Assembly (NCBI RefSeq): GCF_000300335.1
Contig: NZ_AMRM01000018.1
Coordinates: 1 to 64,000 of the forward strand
From: Nitratireductor pacificus pht-3B
GTDB taxonomy: Bacteria > Pseudomonadota > Alphaproteobacteria > Rhizobiales > Rhizobiaceae
Reading direction: 5' to 3'
DNA length: 64,000 nt
The notes under the pieces were generated by a model. That model made no database searches. It saw only the letters and a program-made list of their open reading frames with translations, and had not been told where the DNA came from. Made by a program: the position numbers and the translations under genes. Of this stretch, positions 27,795 to 40,706 are shown piece by piece. Position 1 is the stretch's first letter; each line of letters opens with the position of its first letter.

Positions 27795-28487
27795 ATGGAC
27801 GGGATGATGCAAGACGGCAAGCGGGCGGCGGTCCTTTTCGACCTCGACGGAACCCTCACGGACCCCTTCGTCGGCATCACCCGAAGCATCCGCCATGCGA
27901 TGGAGGCAATGGACCGCGAGGCGCCGGACGCCGAAGCGCTGCGCGTCTCCATTGGGCCACCCCTGCAGGTCACCTTCGCGCAATTGCTCGAAACGGACGA
28001 CGAAGCGCTCGTCTGGCAGGCGGTCGGTCACTATCGCGAGCGCTACAAGCGCGTCGGCAAGTTCGAGAACACGCTTATCCCCGGCATTGTGGACGTGCTC
28101 GAGCAATGCGCCGATGCCGGGTATTTCCTTTCCGTCGCCACCTCGAAGATGGAATCCTACAGCAGGGACATCCTCGACCATTTCGACCTGATGCGCTTCT
28201 TCGACGCCGTGCATGGGTCGGCGCCCGATGGCACCAACGCCAACAAGGCGGATCTGATCGCGCATATCCTCGCCGTCGAACCGGTTGCCGCAAAGAGGGC
28301 GGTGATGGTCGGCGACCGGAAGCACGACATTCTCGGCGCCTCGGCCAACGGGGTTGCGGGCATCGGGGTGCTTTGGGGGTTTGGCGACCGGAGGGAGCTG
28401 GAGGAGGCCGGCGCCGCCGCGATCACGGACCAGCCCGGCGAGCTGCCTGCGGCCATCGCGGCACGGTTCGCGCGGCAGCCCGTATAG
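27795..28487 (+). CDS. HAD-superfamily hydrolase, phosphoglycolate phosphatase-like
   Basis: This 230-residue protein has the HAD nucleophile motif in VLFDLDGTLTDP, motif II in LSVATSKME, and the motif III/IV lysine and aspartates in VMVGDRKHDILGASANGVAGIGV. It is of the Gph/YrfG class (cap type C1). The start is uncertain: ATGs at 27795, 27804 and 27807 and a TTG at 27783 are all near; I chose 27795. The position after pccA suggests a loose operon. Substrate unknown. Confidence 0.85.
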   Translation: MDGMMQDGKRAAVLFDLDGTLTDPFVGITRSIRHAMEAMDREAPDAEALRVSIGPPLQVTFAQLLETDDEALVWQAVGHYRERYKRVGKFENTLIPGIVDVLEQCADAGYFLSVATSKMESYSRDILDHFDLMRFFDAVHGSAPDGTNANKADLIAHILAVEPVAAKRAVMVGDRKHDILGASANGVAGIGVLWGFGDRRELEEAGAAAITDQPGELPAAIAARFARQPV

Positions 28488-28601
28488 GCCAGGTCCGACC
28501 CCGGGGGCACAAACCGGTGCGCGCCGCCTGTCGGCTCTTTACCGGACCCGGTCAATGCGGAACAATCGCGGTGAGTCTGAACATCCGGATAACTGCATAT
28601 C

Positions 28602-32123
<3,522 letters not shown>

Positions 32124-32198
32124 CAGTATTGCGTGATGCTGTCGGCCGGGCTCGGTCGGTTTTTTGATAATATTTTTTCAGTATGGGATTTTACGACG

Positions 32199-33284
32199 AT
32201 GGATCAGAACATTGCAGTCGCGGAAAGCGACGTCCGGCATCTCCGCTTCTCGTTCAGCGGCAGGGCAGTCGAGTATTTCGGCATCTGGATCGTCAATCTT
32301 CTCCTGTCCATCATCACACTGGGGATCTACACCGCGTGGGCGAAGGTCCGGCGGCTGCGCTATTTCTACGGAAACACTTGGCTCGACGGTCATAATTTCG
32401 AATATCACGCCCGCCCGGTCAGCATCCTGATCGGCAGGGTGATCGTCGTGGCGCTGCTGGTCGCCTACAATCTTCTGGTCACAATATCCCCCTTCTTCGG
32501 CCTGCTGGTCATCGTCTACCTGCTGGCCTTCCCCTGGCTGCTCAACAAGTCGATGGCGTTCAATGCGCGCATGACCAGCTACCGCAATGTGCGCCTCAAT
32601 TTCGGCGGCACCTATTTCGGGGCGCTGGGCGTGTTCGTGCTGATGCCGCTGGCGACGCTCCTGTCCCTGGGACTGCTGGCGCCCGTCGCATCGCGGCTCG
32701 CCAACAACTATATCGGCCGGCATCTGGGTTACGGCACTGCCCGCTTCGACACGCGCGCGCCGCTCGGGGCGCTCTACGCCAATCTGGGCGCGACGATCAT
32801 GTTCGTCATGCTCGTGGCAGTGGTGTGCAGCGGGCTGGGCTTCTTGATCGGCACTGGCACGGCGTCCCTCGGCGAACTGGCGGAGGGCAGTGAGGAGGCG
32901 CTTTACGAGTTCATCTCCCGCGGGCCGATCATCGGGGCAATCATCGGTGGATACATCGCGCTGACGCTGGCCTATCTTTTCTACGCGGCCGGCGTCCGCA
33001 ACGTCGCCTACAATCACACCACGCTTGACGGCACGCACCGCCTCTCGTCCGAAGTCGGCCGGTTCCGCTATGTCTGGATCCTGGTGAGCAATCTTTTTGC
33101 GACGCTGCTGACGCTCGGCCTGCTGCGCCCTTGGGCGGCGGTGCGGACATGGCGCTATCTGGCCGCCTCGACCGGGTTCGTGGTGGTGGGATCGCTGGAC
33201 CATTTCGTCGATGGAGCGGCACCCGAAGGCAATGTCGGCGCGGCGGAGTTCTTCGACATCGAGGGCATCGACTTCGGGCTTTAG
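32199..33284 (+). CDS. DUF898 (YjgN-like) multi-pass membrane protein
   Basis: This 361-residue inner-membrane protein has about six to eight hydrophobic segments and the family's repeated motif, seen twice: FSFSGRAVEYFGIWIVNLLL with WAKVRRLRYFYGNTWLDGH near the N-terminus, and related turns around SSEVGRFRYVWILVSNLFAT. The start is the ATG at 32199. Function unknown. The neighbouring M48 metallopeptidase gene 45 nt downstream is a frequent partner of this family. Confidence 0.88.
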   Translation: MDQNIAVAESDVRHLRFSFSGRAVEYFGIWIVNLLLSIITLGIYTAWAKVRRLRYFYGNTWLDGHNFEYHARPVSILIGRVIVVALLVAYNLLVTISPFFGLLVIVYLLAFPWLLNKSMAFNARMTSYRNVRLNFGGTYFGALGVFVLMPLATLLSLGLLAPVASRLANNYIGRHLGYGTARFDTRAPLGALYANLGATIMFVMLVAVVCSGLGFLIGTGTASLGELAEGSEEALYEFISRGPIIGAIIGGYIALTLAYLFYAAGVRNVAYNHTTLDGTHRLSSEVGRFRYVWILVSNLFATLLTLGLLRPWAAVRTWRYLAASTGFVVVGSLDHFVDGAAPEGNVGAAEFFDIEGIDFGL

Positions 33285-33329
33285 GCCTTTCAGAAGGGTG
33301 GTATCGACGGCGCAGACGGAGACAGAGGC

Positions 33330-34355
33330 ATGATCAAGGGACGCTATTTTCCGCCCGGCTCGTCGCGCGCCGTCGATGCCAGCCTTCGTAGAACCGAGCA
33401 GGGGCTGGTCCTCGCACGCGACGAAGAGGACGCCGCTCCGCAGTCCGACCCGGTGCTGGTCTCGGACCCGCTCGGCGGCGTGCCGCGCAAGCTGACCTTC
33501 GCCGATGGCGGGGTGTTCGAGGCGCCGCACGATGCCGATATCGACTTACTGCTGCGGCGGCGCGGCGGCTTCTTCGCGCGCCTGGCGCGGCTGGAGAAAA
33601 GCCTGGCCTTCGCGGGTGCCGCGGCTGTCGCCGTCATCGGTCTTCTGTTCCTGATCTACCGTTTCGGCATTCCGCTTCTCGCGGCGGGTGCGGCGGCGGT
33701 CACCCCGCCCGTCATCGTCGCGGCGATGGATCGCGGGACGCTCGAGACCGTCGACCGGACGGTGCTTTCGCCGACCGCGCTGGACGAGGAAGCGCAGGCG
33801 CGGCTGCACCGGATCTTCGCCGAACTGGTCGCGCTGGCGGAACCGGAGGGACCGCAACTGCGGCTGCTCCTGCGCGAGGGCGGCGTCATCGGCGCGAATG
33901 CGCTGGCGCTTCCGGGAGGCACGATCATCGTCACCGACGATCTGGTGGATCTGGCCGAGAGCGACGACGAGATCGCCGGCGTGATGGCGCACGAGATCGG
34001 CCATGTGCGCGAGCGGCATTCGCTGAAGCAGGTCTACCGCGTGCTCGGCATCGGCTTCATGGTTGGTGTGATCGGCGGCGATGCCGGCCAGCTGGTCGAC
34101 GACGTGGTGGCCCAGGCCGCAGCGTTCCAGACCCTGATCTACGCACGCGGTTTCGAGGCCGACGCCGACCGTTTCAGCGTCGGCCTGATGGTTGCCGCCG
34201 GACGCGATCCGACGGCCTTCGTCGATCTGCTAGACAGGATCGCCGCCGACAGCGGCGATGCCGGCGAGACGGGATGGCTGTCCACCCATCCGGGCACGCT
34301 GGATCGCCGCGCGGCCGTTCTGGAGGCGGCGCGGGGGCTCGGCTGGGAAGGGTGA
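33330..34355 (+). CDS. M48-family zinc metallopeptidase, membrane-anchored
   Basis: This 341-residue protein has an N-terminal cytoplasmic segment, one transmembrane span (about residues 91-111), and a peptidase domain with HEIGH at residues 221-225, the zinc-binding motif, and the third ligand glutamate in ARGFEADADRF. It also ends with the STHPGTLDRRAAVL motif typical of M48 proteins of the BepA/Ste24 class. The probable job is membrane or periplasmic quality control. It pairs with the DUF898 gene upstream. Confidence 0.9.
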   Translation: MIKGRYFPPGSSRAVDASLRRTEQGLVLARDEEDAAPQSDPVLVSDPLGGVPRKLTFADGGVFEAPHDADIDLLLRRRGGFFARLARLEKSLAFAGAAAVAVIGLLFLIYRFGIPLLAAGAAAVTPPVIVAAMDRGTLETVDRTVLSPTALDEEAQARLHRIFAELVALAEPEGPQLRLLLREGGVIGANALALPGGTIIVTDDLVDLAESDDEIAGVMAHEIGHVRERHSLKQVYRVLGIGFMVGVIGGDAGQLVDDVVAQAAAFQTLIYARGFEADADRFSVGLMVAAGRDPTAFVDLLDRIAADSGDAGETGWLSTHPGTLDRRAAVLEAARGLGWEG

Positions 34356-34389
34356 GCCGTCCCTTGCAACATGTTCAGCGGCGGCAGAT

Positions 34390-35025
34390 TCAGTAGTCGC
34401 GCTGCGCGCATTCAGTGCTCTGGATCGCCTTCGCGTCATCATGGGTCTGCGCCGAGACCGTTTCGGGGACGCTTCCGGCATAGATTACCATCGAGACCGT
34501 GCCGCCGTCCGGCAGTTCCGTTTCGATACAGGCGCTGACGCCATCGGCCTTCTCGCGCTTCTCATTGTCGCCGAGGTCGACCAGTTCGTAGCAAAGCCCT
34601 GTCTTGTTGACGAAGAACCTGCTGCAGGCGGCCATGGGGCTGTCGCCGCCGATCCTCTTGCCGTCGCGCCAGGTCCTGATGTCCAGCTTGAAGCCCTTCG
34701 TTCGCGCGTTGAAGGACGCCGGCGTCTTGCCGCGATAATGCTTCAGCCCGCACAGCGCCTCGCCATCGGCAAGTGCCGCTGTCTTCACCAGTTCGCCAAT
34801 GTCCACGCCAATATCGGGAAGAAAGCGGGTCACGATTTCGAGGCGGTCTTGGATCGTGCCGCCTGATACCGTGCACATGGTCTTGAGCGAAAAGTGTTCG
34901 GCGAGCCTGGCTGTGGCAAAGCCGAAATGGTCGGTCTGATTGTTCCGATACGCCTCGGCCGAAGCCGGTCCCGCCGCCGACAGTCCGAGAAACAGGATTG
35001 CGCCTTTCAGAATACTGCGAAACAT
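34390..35025 (-). CDS. Hypothetical secreted protein with cysteine pairs
   Basis: This 211-residue protein starts with a signal peptide (FRSILKGAILFLGLSAAGPASA). The mature part has six cysteines (in TMCTVSGG, EALCGLK, AACSRFF, GLCYELV, SACIETEL and TECAQ), probably forming disulfides in the periplasm. No known domain was recognised. It is transcribed alone, convergent with the M48 gene. The region from 35026 to 35160 holds no clear gene. Confidence 0.72.
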   Translation of the reverse strand: MFRSILKGAILFLGLSAAGPASAEAYRNNQTDHFGFATARLAEHFSLKTMCTVSGGTIQDRLEIVTRFLPDIGVDIGELVKTAALADGEALCGLKHYRGKTPASFNARTKGFKLDIRTWRDGKRIGGDSPMAACSRFFVNKTGLCYELVDLGDNEKREKADGVSACIETELPDGGTVSMVIYAGSVPETVSAQTHDDAKAIQSTECAQRDY

Positions 35026-35160
35026 GGAAACCCCACCTGTAAGATACGCCCCATGCTCGTTTTACGGGTGTTATCTCTTTCCGGCAATTGTTTCGCGTAC
35101 TTTTTGCTGCGGCTTTTCAGAAACGGGGACCCGGATCGGCAGTCTCCCAGGAAGCTCCCG

Positions 35161-36465
35161 TCAGTCCTCGCGCGGCGGCCGTCCGGCCCGGCCCCGGCCG
35201 AAGGTGTAGCCGGTTTCGACGGCCTGCCTGCCGAATTTCTCCCGCAGGCTGTCGATGGCGCCTTCGGCGAGCGCGCGCTTGTGCGAAAGCTGGTCCACCA
35301 GATCCGGCGGATCGGCCTTGCCGGCGTCGGTCAGGTCGCTGACGCCGATGCCAAGCAGGCGGTAGCGCGTTCCGTCGGTCTCGCGTCTTAGCATGTCGAG
35401 GCCGGTGTGGAAGATGCGGTCGGCGAGGCGGGTCGGATCGCCCAGCTGCCTGTTGCGGGTGCGGATCCGGAAGTCCGCGGTCTTCAGCTTGAGGACGATG
35501 GTGCGCCCCGCGATGTCCGCCTTCTTCAGACGCGCCGAGACCCGCTCGGAGAGGGCGCGCAGAACCGGCACCAGATCCTCGAAGCGCGACAGGTCGGTAT
35601 CGAAGGTGGTTTCGGAGGAAACGCTCTTCGCCTCGCTGCGCGGCTTCACGCTGCGCTCGTCCAGGCCGCGCGACAGATGATAGAGCCGATCTCCCATGGT
35701 GCCATAGCGGCGCATCAGCTCGCCGCGCTCCAGGGTCTGCAACTGCCCGATGCTGCGCAGGCCGTCGCCGGCGAGCGTCGCCGCAAAGGCCTTGCCGACG
35801 CCCCAGATGAGCGTGACCGGCTGCTGCGCGAGAAAGGAGACGGCCTCCGCCTGGCCGATCACCGAGAAGCCGCGCGGCTTGTCGCGGTCGGAAGCGACCT
35901 TGGCGAGAAACTTACAATAGGACAGGCCGACCGAGACGGTGATGCCGACCTCCTGCTCGACCTGGCGGGCGAAGCGGGCAAGCACCAGCGCCGGCGAAGC
36001 GCCGTGCAGCTTCCTTGTGCCGGCGAGATCGAGGAACGCCTCGTCGATGGAGATGGGTTCGACCATCGGGGTGAGCGCCTGCATCATGTCGCGCACCTGT
36101 CGGCCGACGCGGACATATTTCTCCATGTCCGGCTTGACGACCACCGCAGTCGGGCAGGCCTCCAGCGCCTTGAACATCGGCATTGCGGAGCGCACCCCGT
36201 TGATGCGGGCGATGTAACATGCCGTCGAGACGACGCCCCGCTTGCCGCCGCCGATGATCACCGGCTTGTCGCGCAGTTCGGGATTGTCGCGCTTCTCGAC
36301 CGCCGCATAGAAGGCATCGCAGTCGATATGCGCCAGGCTCAACGCATCAAGTTCGGGATGGCGCAAGACGCGCGGACTGCCGCAGGCGCGGCAACGCTTC
36401 GCATCCGTCTCCGCCGGAGCCAGGCAATCGCGGCAGAAACCGCGCGGAAGGGCGTTGACAGTCAT
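35161..36465 (-). CDS. dinB: DNA polymerase IV (DinB) with an N-terminal zinc-ribbon
   Basis: This 434-residue Y-family polymerase performs translesion synthesis. Signatures: [37 protein letters not shown], the catalytic [12 protein letters not shown], then [23 protein letters not shown] and the little-finger domain. The N-terminus adds a CRDC...CRAC segment (C11, C14, C25, C28) that looks like a zinc ribbon, seen in rhizobial DinB. The start ATG is 13 nt from a GTTC-N7-GTTC box, so it is LexA-regulated. Confidence 0.95.
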   Translation of the reverse strand: MTVNALPRGFCRDCLAPAETDAKRCRACGSPRVLRHPELDALSLAHIDCDAFYAAVEKRDNPELRDKPVIIGGGKRGVVSTACYIARINGVRSAMPMFKALEACPTAVVVKPDMEKYVRVGRQVRDMMQALTPMVEPISIDEAFLDLAGTRKLHGASPALVLARFARQVEQEVGITVSVGLSYCKFLAKVASDRDKPRGFSVIGQAEAVSFLAQQPVTLIWGVGKAFAATLAGDGLRSIGQLQTLERGELMRRYGTMGDRLYHLSRGLDERSVKPRSEAKSVSSETTFDTDLSRFEDLVPVLRALSERVSARLKKADIAGRTIVLKLKTADFRIRTRNRQLGDPTRLADRIFHTGLDMLRRETDGTRYRLLGIGVSDLTDAGKADPPDLVDQLSHKRALAEGAIDSLREKFGRQAVETGYTFGRGRAGRPPRED

Positions 36466-36477
36466 GGCGGGTCATGT

Positions 36478-36492
36478 GAACATAAAGTGAAC
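36478..36492 (-). promoter_or_regulatory. LexA (SOS) box upstream of dinB
   Basis: On the minus strand the sequence reads GTTC-ACTTTAT-GTTC, a perfect match to the alphaproteobacterial SOS box GTTC-N7-GTTC. It lies 13 nt upstream of dinB and about 57 nt before the divergent GNAT gene, so both may be repressed by LexA. Confidence 0.9.
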
Positions 36493-36548
36493 ACGCATCA
36501 TAATGGAAACACCATCGCGGCACAAGCCGTGGTGTGGGGAGAGGTCTC

Positions 36549-37124
36549 GTGGAGCGCGCATTCAGGCCGCTGACGGTCGCGCTGTGGCCGGCTTTCGAGG
36601 AACTGTTCGGCAAGCAGGGCGCCTGCTACGGCTGCTGGTGCACGCATTTCCGCTTGCCGCCGGCGGTGCGGCGCGAGAACAACCGGGAGCGCAACAAGGA
36701 TCACATGAAGGCGCGTGTCGCGGCAGGACCGCCGCCCGGCCTGCTGGCGATGGATGGCGATCGCGCCGACGGCTGGATGCAGATCGGACCTCGGGCTGAC
36801 GTTCCGGAATGGAACAATGGCGGTCGGGTCTCCGCGCCGCTCGAGGACAGGGATGCCGACGACGCTGGGGTCTGGGCGATCTCATGTTTCTTCCTGCGCA
36901 ACGCGGCTCGCCGGCAGGGCCTGACCCATCAGCTCGTCGCGGCGGGCATCGCCCACGCGCGGGCCAGCGGGGCGCGGCTCGTCGAAGCCTGCCCGATGGT
37001 CCAGTCGAAGGATTCGCGGTCGATCGGGCTGTTCGTCGGCTCCGCCGCGGTCTTCGAGAAGGCGGGCTTCGAACGGGTCGCCGAGCGCAAGACCGGGCGT
37101 CCGCTGATGCGGCTGGTGCTTTAG
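36549..37124 (+). CDS. GNAT-family N-acetyltransferase
   Basis: This 191-residue protein has the acetyl-CoA loop region ISCFFLRNAARRQGLTHQLVAAGIAHA, where RRQGLT corresponds to the Q/R-x-x-G-x-G/A motif, and a C-terminal FVGSAAVFEKAGFERVAE. It has a cysteine-rich N-terminal segment (ACYGCWCTHF) found in a GNAT subfamily of unknown substrate. Start: GTG at 36549 behind GGGGAGAGG. It is divergent from dinB across the SOS box. Confidence 0.85.
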   Translation: MERAFRPLTVALWPAFEELFGKQGACYGCWCTHFRLPPAVRRENNRERNKDHMKARVAAGPPPGLLAMDGDRADGWMQIGPRADVPEWNNGGRVSAPLEDRDADDAGVWAISCFFLRNAARRQGLTHQLVAAGIAHARASGARLVEACPMVQSKDSRSIGLFVGSAAVFEKAGFERVAERKTGRPLMRLVL

Positions 37125-37221
37125 ATACATTCAGCGTTTCACGGAATGCTGAATGTATCGATGTCTTTGTTTCTTCGCGTTTATGCGGTCGTCAGGTGAT
37201 CCCAGCTGACTGCAAAACGCT
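37124..37221. repeat. Dispersed intergenic repeat, copy B
   Basis: This starts with a perfect 12-bp hairpin GATACATTCAGC (37124-37135) / GCTGAATGTATC (37148-37159), followed by CGCGTTTATGCGG, CGTCAGGTGAT and CTGACTGCAAAACGCT as in copy A (2999-3086). It sits directly behind the GNAT stop and before the convergent HAD gene, so it may act as a transcription end for both. The remaining gap to 37348 shows no gene. Confidence 0.85.
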
Positions 37222-37348
37222 GTGGTTCCGGGTTTTCGGGAACGGCGGATGCCTCGCCGGATCTCCTGCGTCGGCGCGTTGCGGTGCCTGTTCCGCCGGG
37301 CGTTCGTGGTGCGGGAACCCGGTTGTCGGTGGTCCGATGCTCCTGCGT

Positions 37349-38002
37349 CTACAGACCGAGAGCCTTGGCGATCTTCGGTCCTGCGTCGCGCCAGTGCTCC
37401 ACCCGGGTGATGCCCTCCGGCACCGGCGGCAGCAGGGCGCGCACCGAATTGTCGGCCATCAGGTGGAACAGGTGCACCCCGGCAACCGTGTCGCGCGCCG
37501 AAAGAAGGTTGTGATACATGTCGTCGACGAACGCGACCGGCCGCGGATGCGCGCCACGCAGCAGCTTGATCGCCGGGCCCTTGGCGCGTTCGGTGGTGAC
37601 CAGCGGATAGGGCAGGTCGAGGCGGTCGAGCAGCGCGCGGCGGCGCGCGCGGTGGCGATGCGGCATCGCCGTCAGCAGGACGACCTCGACGGAGGATGCG
37701 AGAAGCGCAATGGTGTCCGCGGCGCTTTCGGCCAGCTCCTGCCAGTCGTGCTGAACGTCGAAGAAGTCGTCCACGAGCCGCGAGACCTGCTCCTTGTCCA
37801 CCCGCTCACCGGAAGCGAGATCGGCGATGTTGCCGTTCAGGCTGAAGGAATCGAACTTCAGCTCGAAGCCGCGCTCCCGCAGATAGACCGGAAACGGCCG
37901 GATGAACTCGAGGACGACATCGTCGACATCGAGCACGAGCAGCGGCAGGTCGCTGCGCGCCAGTTCGGCGATCTGCCGCGTGGTTTCCGGGTCGTCGCTC
38001 AT
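37349..38002 (-). CDS. HAD-like hydrolase
   Basis: This 217-residue protein has a HAD-type start LLVLDVDDVVLEF (nucleophile Asp region), a threonine motif II in VVLLTAMPHRH, and a later FVDDMYHNL motif IV. A second-motif lysine (ERAKGPAIK) is present. No cap domain is recognised beyond the helical insert. Substrate unknown. It is transcribed in the same direction as the DUF3572 gene upstream, 75 nt away. Confidence 0.78.
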   Translation of the reverse strand: MSDDPETTRQIAELARSDLPLLVLDVDDVVLEFIRPFPVYLRERGFELKFDSFSLNGNIADLASGERVDKEQVSRLVDDFFDVQHDWQELAESAADTIALLASSVEVVLLTAMPHRHRARRRALLDRLDLPYPLVTTERAKGPAIKLLRGAHPRPVAFVDDMYHNLLSARDTVAGVHLFHLMADNSVRALLPPVPEGITRVEHWRDAGPKIAKALGL

Positions 38003-38077
38003 CCGCTTCCTCTGGCTGTCCGATGGTTCCTGGTCGTGCCGCGGGGTGCTCCTATCGGCCGCAAGGCGCCGTGCCGC

Positions 38078-38362
38078 TCAGGGCTGTATGTCGTAGCTGG
38101 CCGCGCCATGCGGGAGAGCGGCGAGGGCGGCGCCGACCGCAGCCGGCGCGATGCCGCTTGCCTCCGAGAAACGCAGAAGCGTTGGTTCATGCGCCAGGAT
38201 GAACTGCATCACGCCCGCCAGAAAGCCGGGTTCGGCGGCTGCGCGGCGGATATCCGCCGCTTCAATGCCGCTCAGCGCCAGGAACCGGGACAGGAGTTCC
38301 GGTTCGGCGGCGACGAACGACAGGGCCGAGACGGCGATGCTTTCGGCTTCCTCGCGCTGCAT
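38078..38362 (-). CDS. DUF3572 family protein
   Basis: This 94-residue helical protein is a match to DUF3572: EEAESIAVSALSFVAAEPELLSRFLALSGIEAADIRRAA and the ASGIAPAAVGAALAAL ending. Function unknown. It is divergent from divK, which is the normal gene order in Rhizobiales and supports the assignment. The 252-nt gap to divK is AT-rich around 38490-38520 but shows no convincing CtrA box. Confidence 0.88.
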   Translation of the reverse strand: MQREEAESIAVSALSFVAAEPELLSRFLALSGIEAADIRRAAAEPGFLAGVMQFILAHEPTLLRFSEASGIAPAAVGAALAALPHGAASYDIQP

Positions 38363-38614
38363 GCTGTGTCCTTCTTTCTTGCCGGACGGCCGCGCCGGCG
38401 ATGGTGCTGGTCGGCTGGTCCGGGCATTTTACATTGTTGCCGGTTGCGGGCATGCTTTCGGGAAGGCAATGCTTGAACCGGACAAATCAAAGACGATAAT
38501 TACCGATTCATAAATCAAATTGCGCGACGATTGCGCCTGAAATTCGCATCGGGGGCATATCCGGACGGGACGCGGGAGATTGCGGACCCGGACGCGGTAG
38601 AGTGGGACGGGTGA

Positions 38615-38986
38615 ATGCCGAAGAAGGTCATGATCGTCGAGGACAACGAGCTCAACATGAAGCTCTTTCGCGATCTCATCGAAGCGAGCGGTTACGATAC
38701 GGTGCGCACCCGCGACGGGTTACACGCGCTCGACCTGGCGCGCGAGCACCGGCCGGACCTGATTCTCATGGACATTCAGCTGCCCGAGGTTTCCGGCCTC
38801 GAGGTCACCAAATGGCTGAAGCAGGACGACGATCTGCACACGATCCCCGTGATCGCTGTGACGGCATTCGCCATGAAGGGCGACGAGGAGCGGATTCGGC
38901 AGGGCGGCTGCGAGGCCTATATCTCCAAGCCGATCTCCGTCGCCAGCTTCATCGAGACGATCAAGTCCTATCTCGGTGACGCCTGA
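38615..38986 (+). CDS. divK: Response regulator DivK
   Basis: This 123-residue single-domain receiver begins [25 protein letters not shown], has phospho-acceptor D53 in [13 protein letters not shown], the threonine in VIAVTAFAM, and the lysine in YISKPISV. It has no output domain. In alphaproteobacteria DivK is phosphorylated by DivJ and dephosphorylated by PleC and tunes CtrA activity and cell polarity. The pleD gene follows 94 nt later. Confidence 0.97.
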   Translation: MPKKVMIVEDNELNMKLFRDLIEASGYDTVRTRDGLHALDLAREHRPDLILMDIQLPEVSGLEVTKWLKQDDDLHTIPVIAVTAFAMKGDEERIRQGGCEAYISKPISVASFIETIKSYLGDA

Positions 38987-39080
38987 TGGACGGGTTACGA
39001 CCCCAGATGCGCGCAGCGTCGCGGGGAACAGGATTTACTTCCGGCGTCCGGGCGGGCGCCTGGCGGGTTAGGGGGCGGTT

Positions 39081-40454
39081 ATGACTGCGCGCATTCTGGT
39101 CGTCGACGATGTTCCCTCCAACGTCAAACTGCTCGAAGTCCGCCTGCTTGCAGAGTATTTCGAGGTTCTGACCGCCTTTGGCGGGGCGGAGGCGCTGGAC
39201 GTGTGCCATGGCGGCAAGGTCGATGTGGTTCTCCTCGACGTGATGATGCCGGGCATGGACGGGTTCGAAGTCTGCCGGCAGTTGAAGGCCGACCCGGAAA
39301 CCCAGCATATCCCCGTCGTGATGATCACCGCGCTCGACCAGCCCGTCGACCGGGTGCGCGGCCTGGAGGCCGGCGCCGACGACTTCCTGTCGAAACCGGT
39401 CAACGACCTGCAGCTCATCACGCGGGTGAGGAGCCTCGCGCGCCTGAAGACGCTCACCGACGAGCTGCGCCTGCGCGCCGCCACGACCCGCAATGTCGGC
39501 CTGGAGCAGGTGTTGAGCGGGCAGGGCGCGGAGACGGAGCCGGCCCCGAGCGTTCTCCTGATCGATGAGGATGCCCAGTCCTCTGCGCGTATCGCCTCGA
39601 TGCTGCGCGACACATTCCGCGTCGATGTCGAGGACGATCCGCAGGCGGGATTCTTCCGCGCCGCCGAGGGGAACTATGAGTGCGTCCTGGTGGGAACGGG
39701 CTTCTCCAGCTACGATCCCCTGCGGCTCTGTTCGCAACTGCGCGCGCTCGACCGGACGCGGCTGCTGCCGATCATCCTGATTGCCGATCAGGGCGAGGAC
39801 GAGCGCGTTGCGCGGGCGCTGGAACTGGCGGTCAACGATTATGTCGTGCGGGTCGTCGACAAGCAGGAACTGATCGCGCGTCTGCGCACCCAGCTGCGGC
39901 GCAAGCGCTATAACGATCGTCTGCGCTCGAGCGTCACCGAGACGATGGAGATGGCCGTCACCGACCCGCTGACCGGCCTGCACAACCGGCGCTATCTCGA
40001 AAGCCATCTGCAGACGCTGTTCGAGCGCGCCGTTTCGCGCCGCCGGCCGCTCTCCGTGATGATGGCCGACATCGACAGCTTTAAGGCGATCAACGACCGG
40101 TGGGGCCATGACGGCGGCGACGACGTGCTGCGCGAATTCGCTGACCGTCTGCGGCGCAACATTCGCGGGATCGACCTGATCTGCCGCTATGGCGGGGAAG
40201 AGTTCGTGGTCGTCATGCCCGACACGGCCCTGGCGGTTGCCGAGAAGGTGGCCGAGCGGCTGCGGATGGAGATCGCCGCGGAGCCGTTCACCGTCGACAG
40301 CGGCGCCAACGCCATTGCCGTCACCACCAGCCTCGGGGTTGCCGAACTGCACCGCGCGAGCGATACGGCAGCAGCCCTGATGAAGCGTGCCGACATGGCG
40401 CTCTACGAGGCGAAGACCGGTGGCCGAAACCGGGTCGCGGCTCCCGCAGCGTGA
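39081..40454 (+). CDS. pleD: Diguanylate cyclase response regulator PleD
   Basis: This 457-residue REC-REC-GGDEF protein makes cyclic di-GMP. The first receiver has phospho-acceptor D53 (VVLLDVMMPGMDG). The second, degenerate receiver lies at about residues 155-275. The cyclase active site is GGEEF at 371-375, with an inhibitory RxxD site RGID at 362-365, five residues before it. In alphaproteobacteria PleD acts in the swarmer-to-stalked type transition downstream of DivJ/PleC. It follows divK. Confidence 0.97.
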   Translation: MTARILVVDDVPSNVKLLEVRLLAEYFEVLTAFGGAEALDVCHGGKVDVVLLDVMMPGMDGFEVCRQLKADPETQHIPVVMITALDQPVDRVRGLEAGADDFLSKPVNDLQLITRVRSLARLKTLTDELRLRAATTRNVGLEQVLSGQGAETEPAPSVLLIDEDAQSSARIASMLRDTFRVDVEDDPQAGFFRAAEGNYECVLVGTGFSSYDPLRLCSQLRALDRTRLLPIILIADQGEDERVARALELAVNDYVVRVVDKQELIARLRTQLRRKRYNDRLRSSVTETMEMAVTDPLTGLHNRRYLESHLQTLFERAVSRRRPLSVMMADIDSFKAINDRWGHDGGDDVLREFADRLRRNIRGIDLICRYGGEEFVVVMPDTALAVAEKVAERLRMEIAAEPFTVDSGANAIAVTTSLGVAELHRASDTAAALMKRADMALYEAKTGGRNRVAAPAA

Positions 40455-40706
40455 TCTGCGTGCATACTGTTCCGAGATAAAATAGTTGTGCAAAAGTCCG
40501 GTGGACGAATCTCGGCTATTTCTAAAATTTGAATGAAAAAGTCATATTTATGGCGGGAATGGTGGCTTTCCGCCGCCAAGGCCAGATTTTCAATGGCATT
40601 CGGGCCAGATTGACAGGCAGGTTTGCCGATACTAGGCAAATGTAGATTTCAGCAAGCAAATGTTCAGCCAGCCTAACGTCCAGAATTAGTCCGACAGGAG
40701 GTTTCG

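Noticed and set aside
38490-38520. Possible CtrA box upstream of divK
   Set aside because: The best match (TTAC-N7-TAAA-like) has two mismatches to TTAA-N7-TTAA; not supportable.
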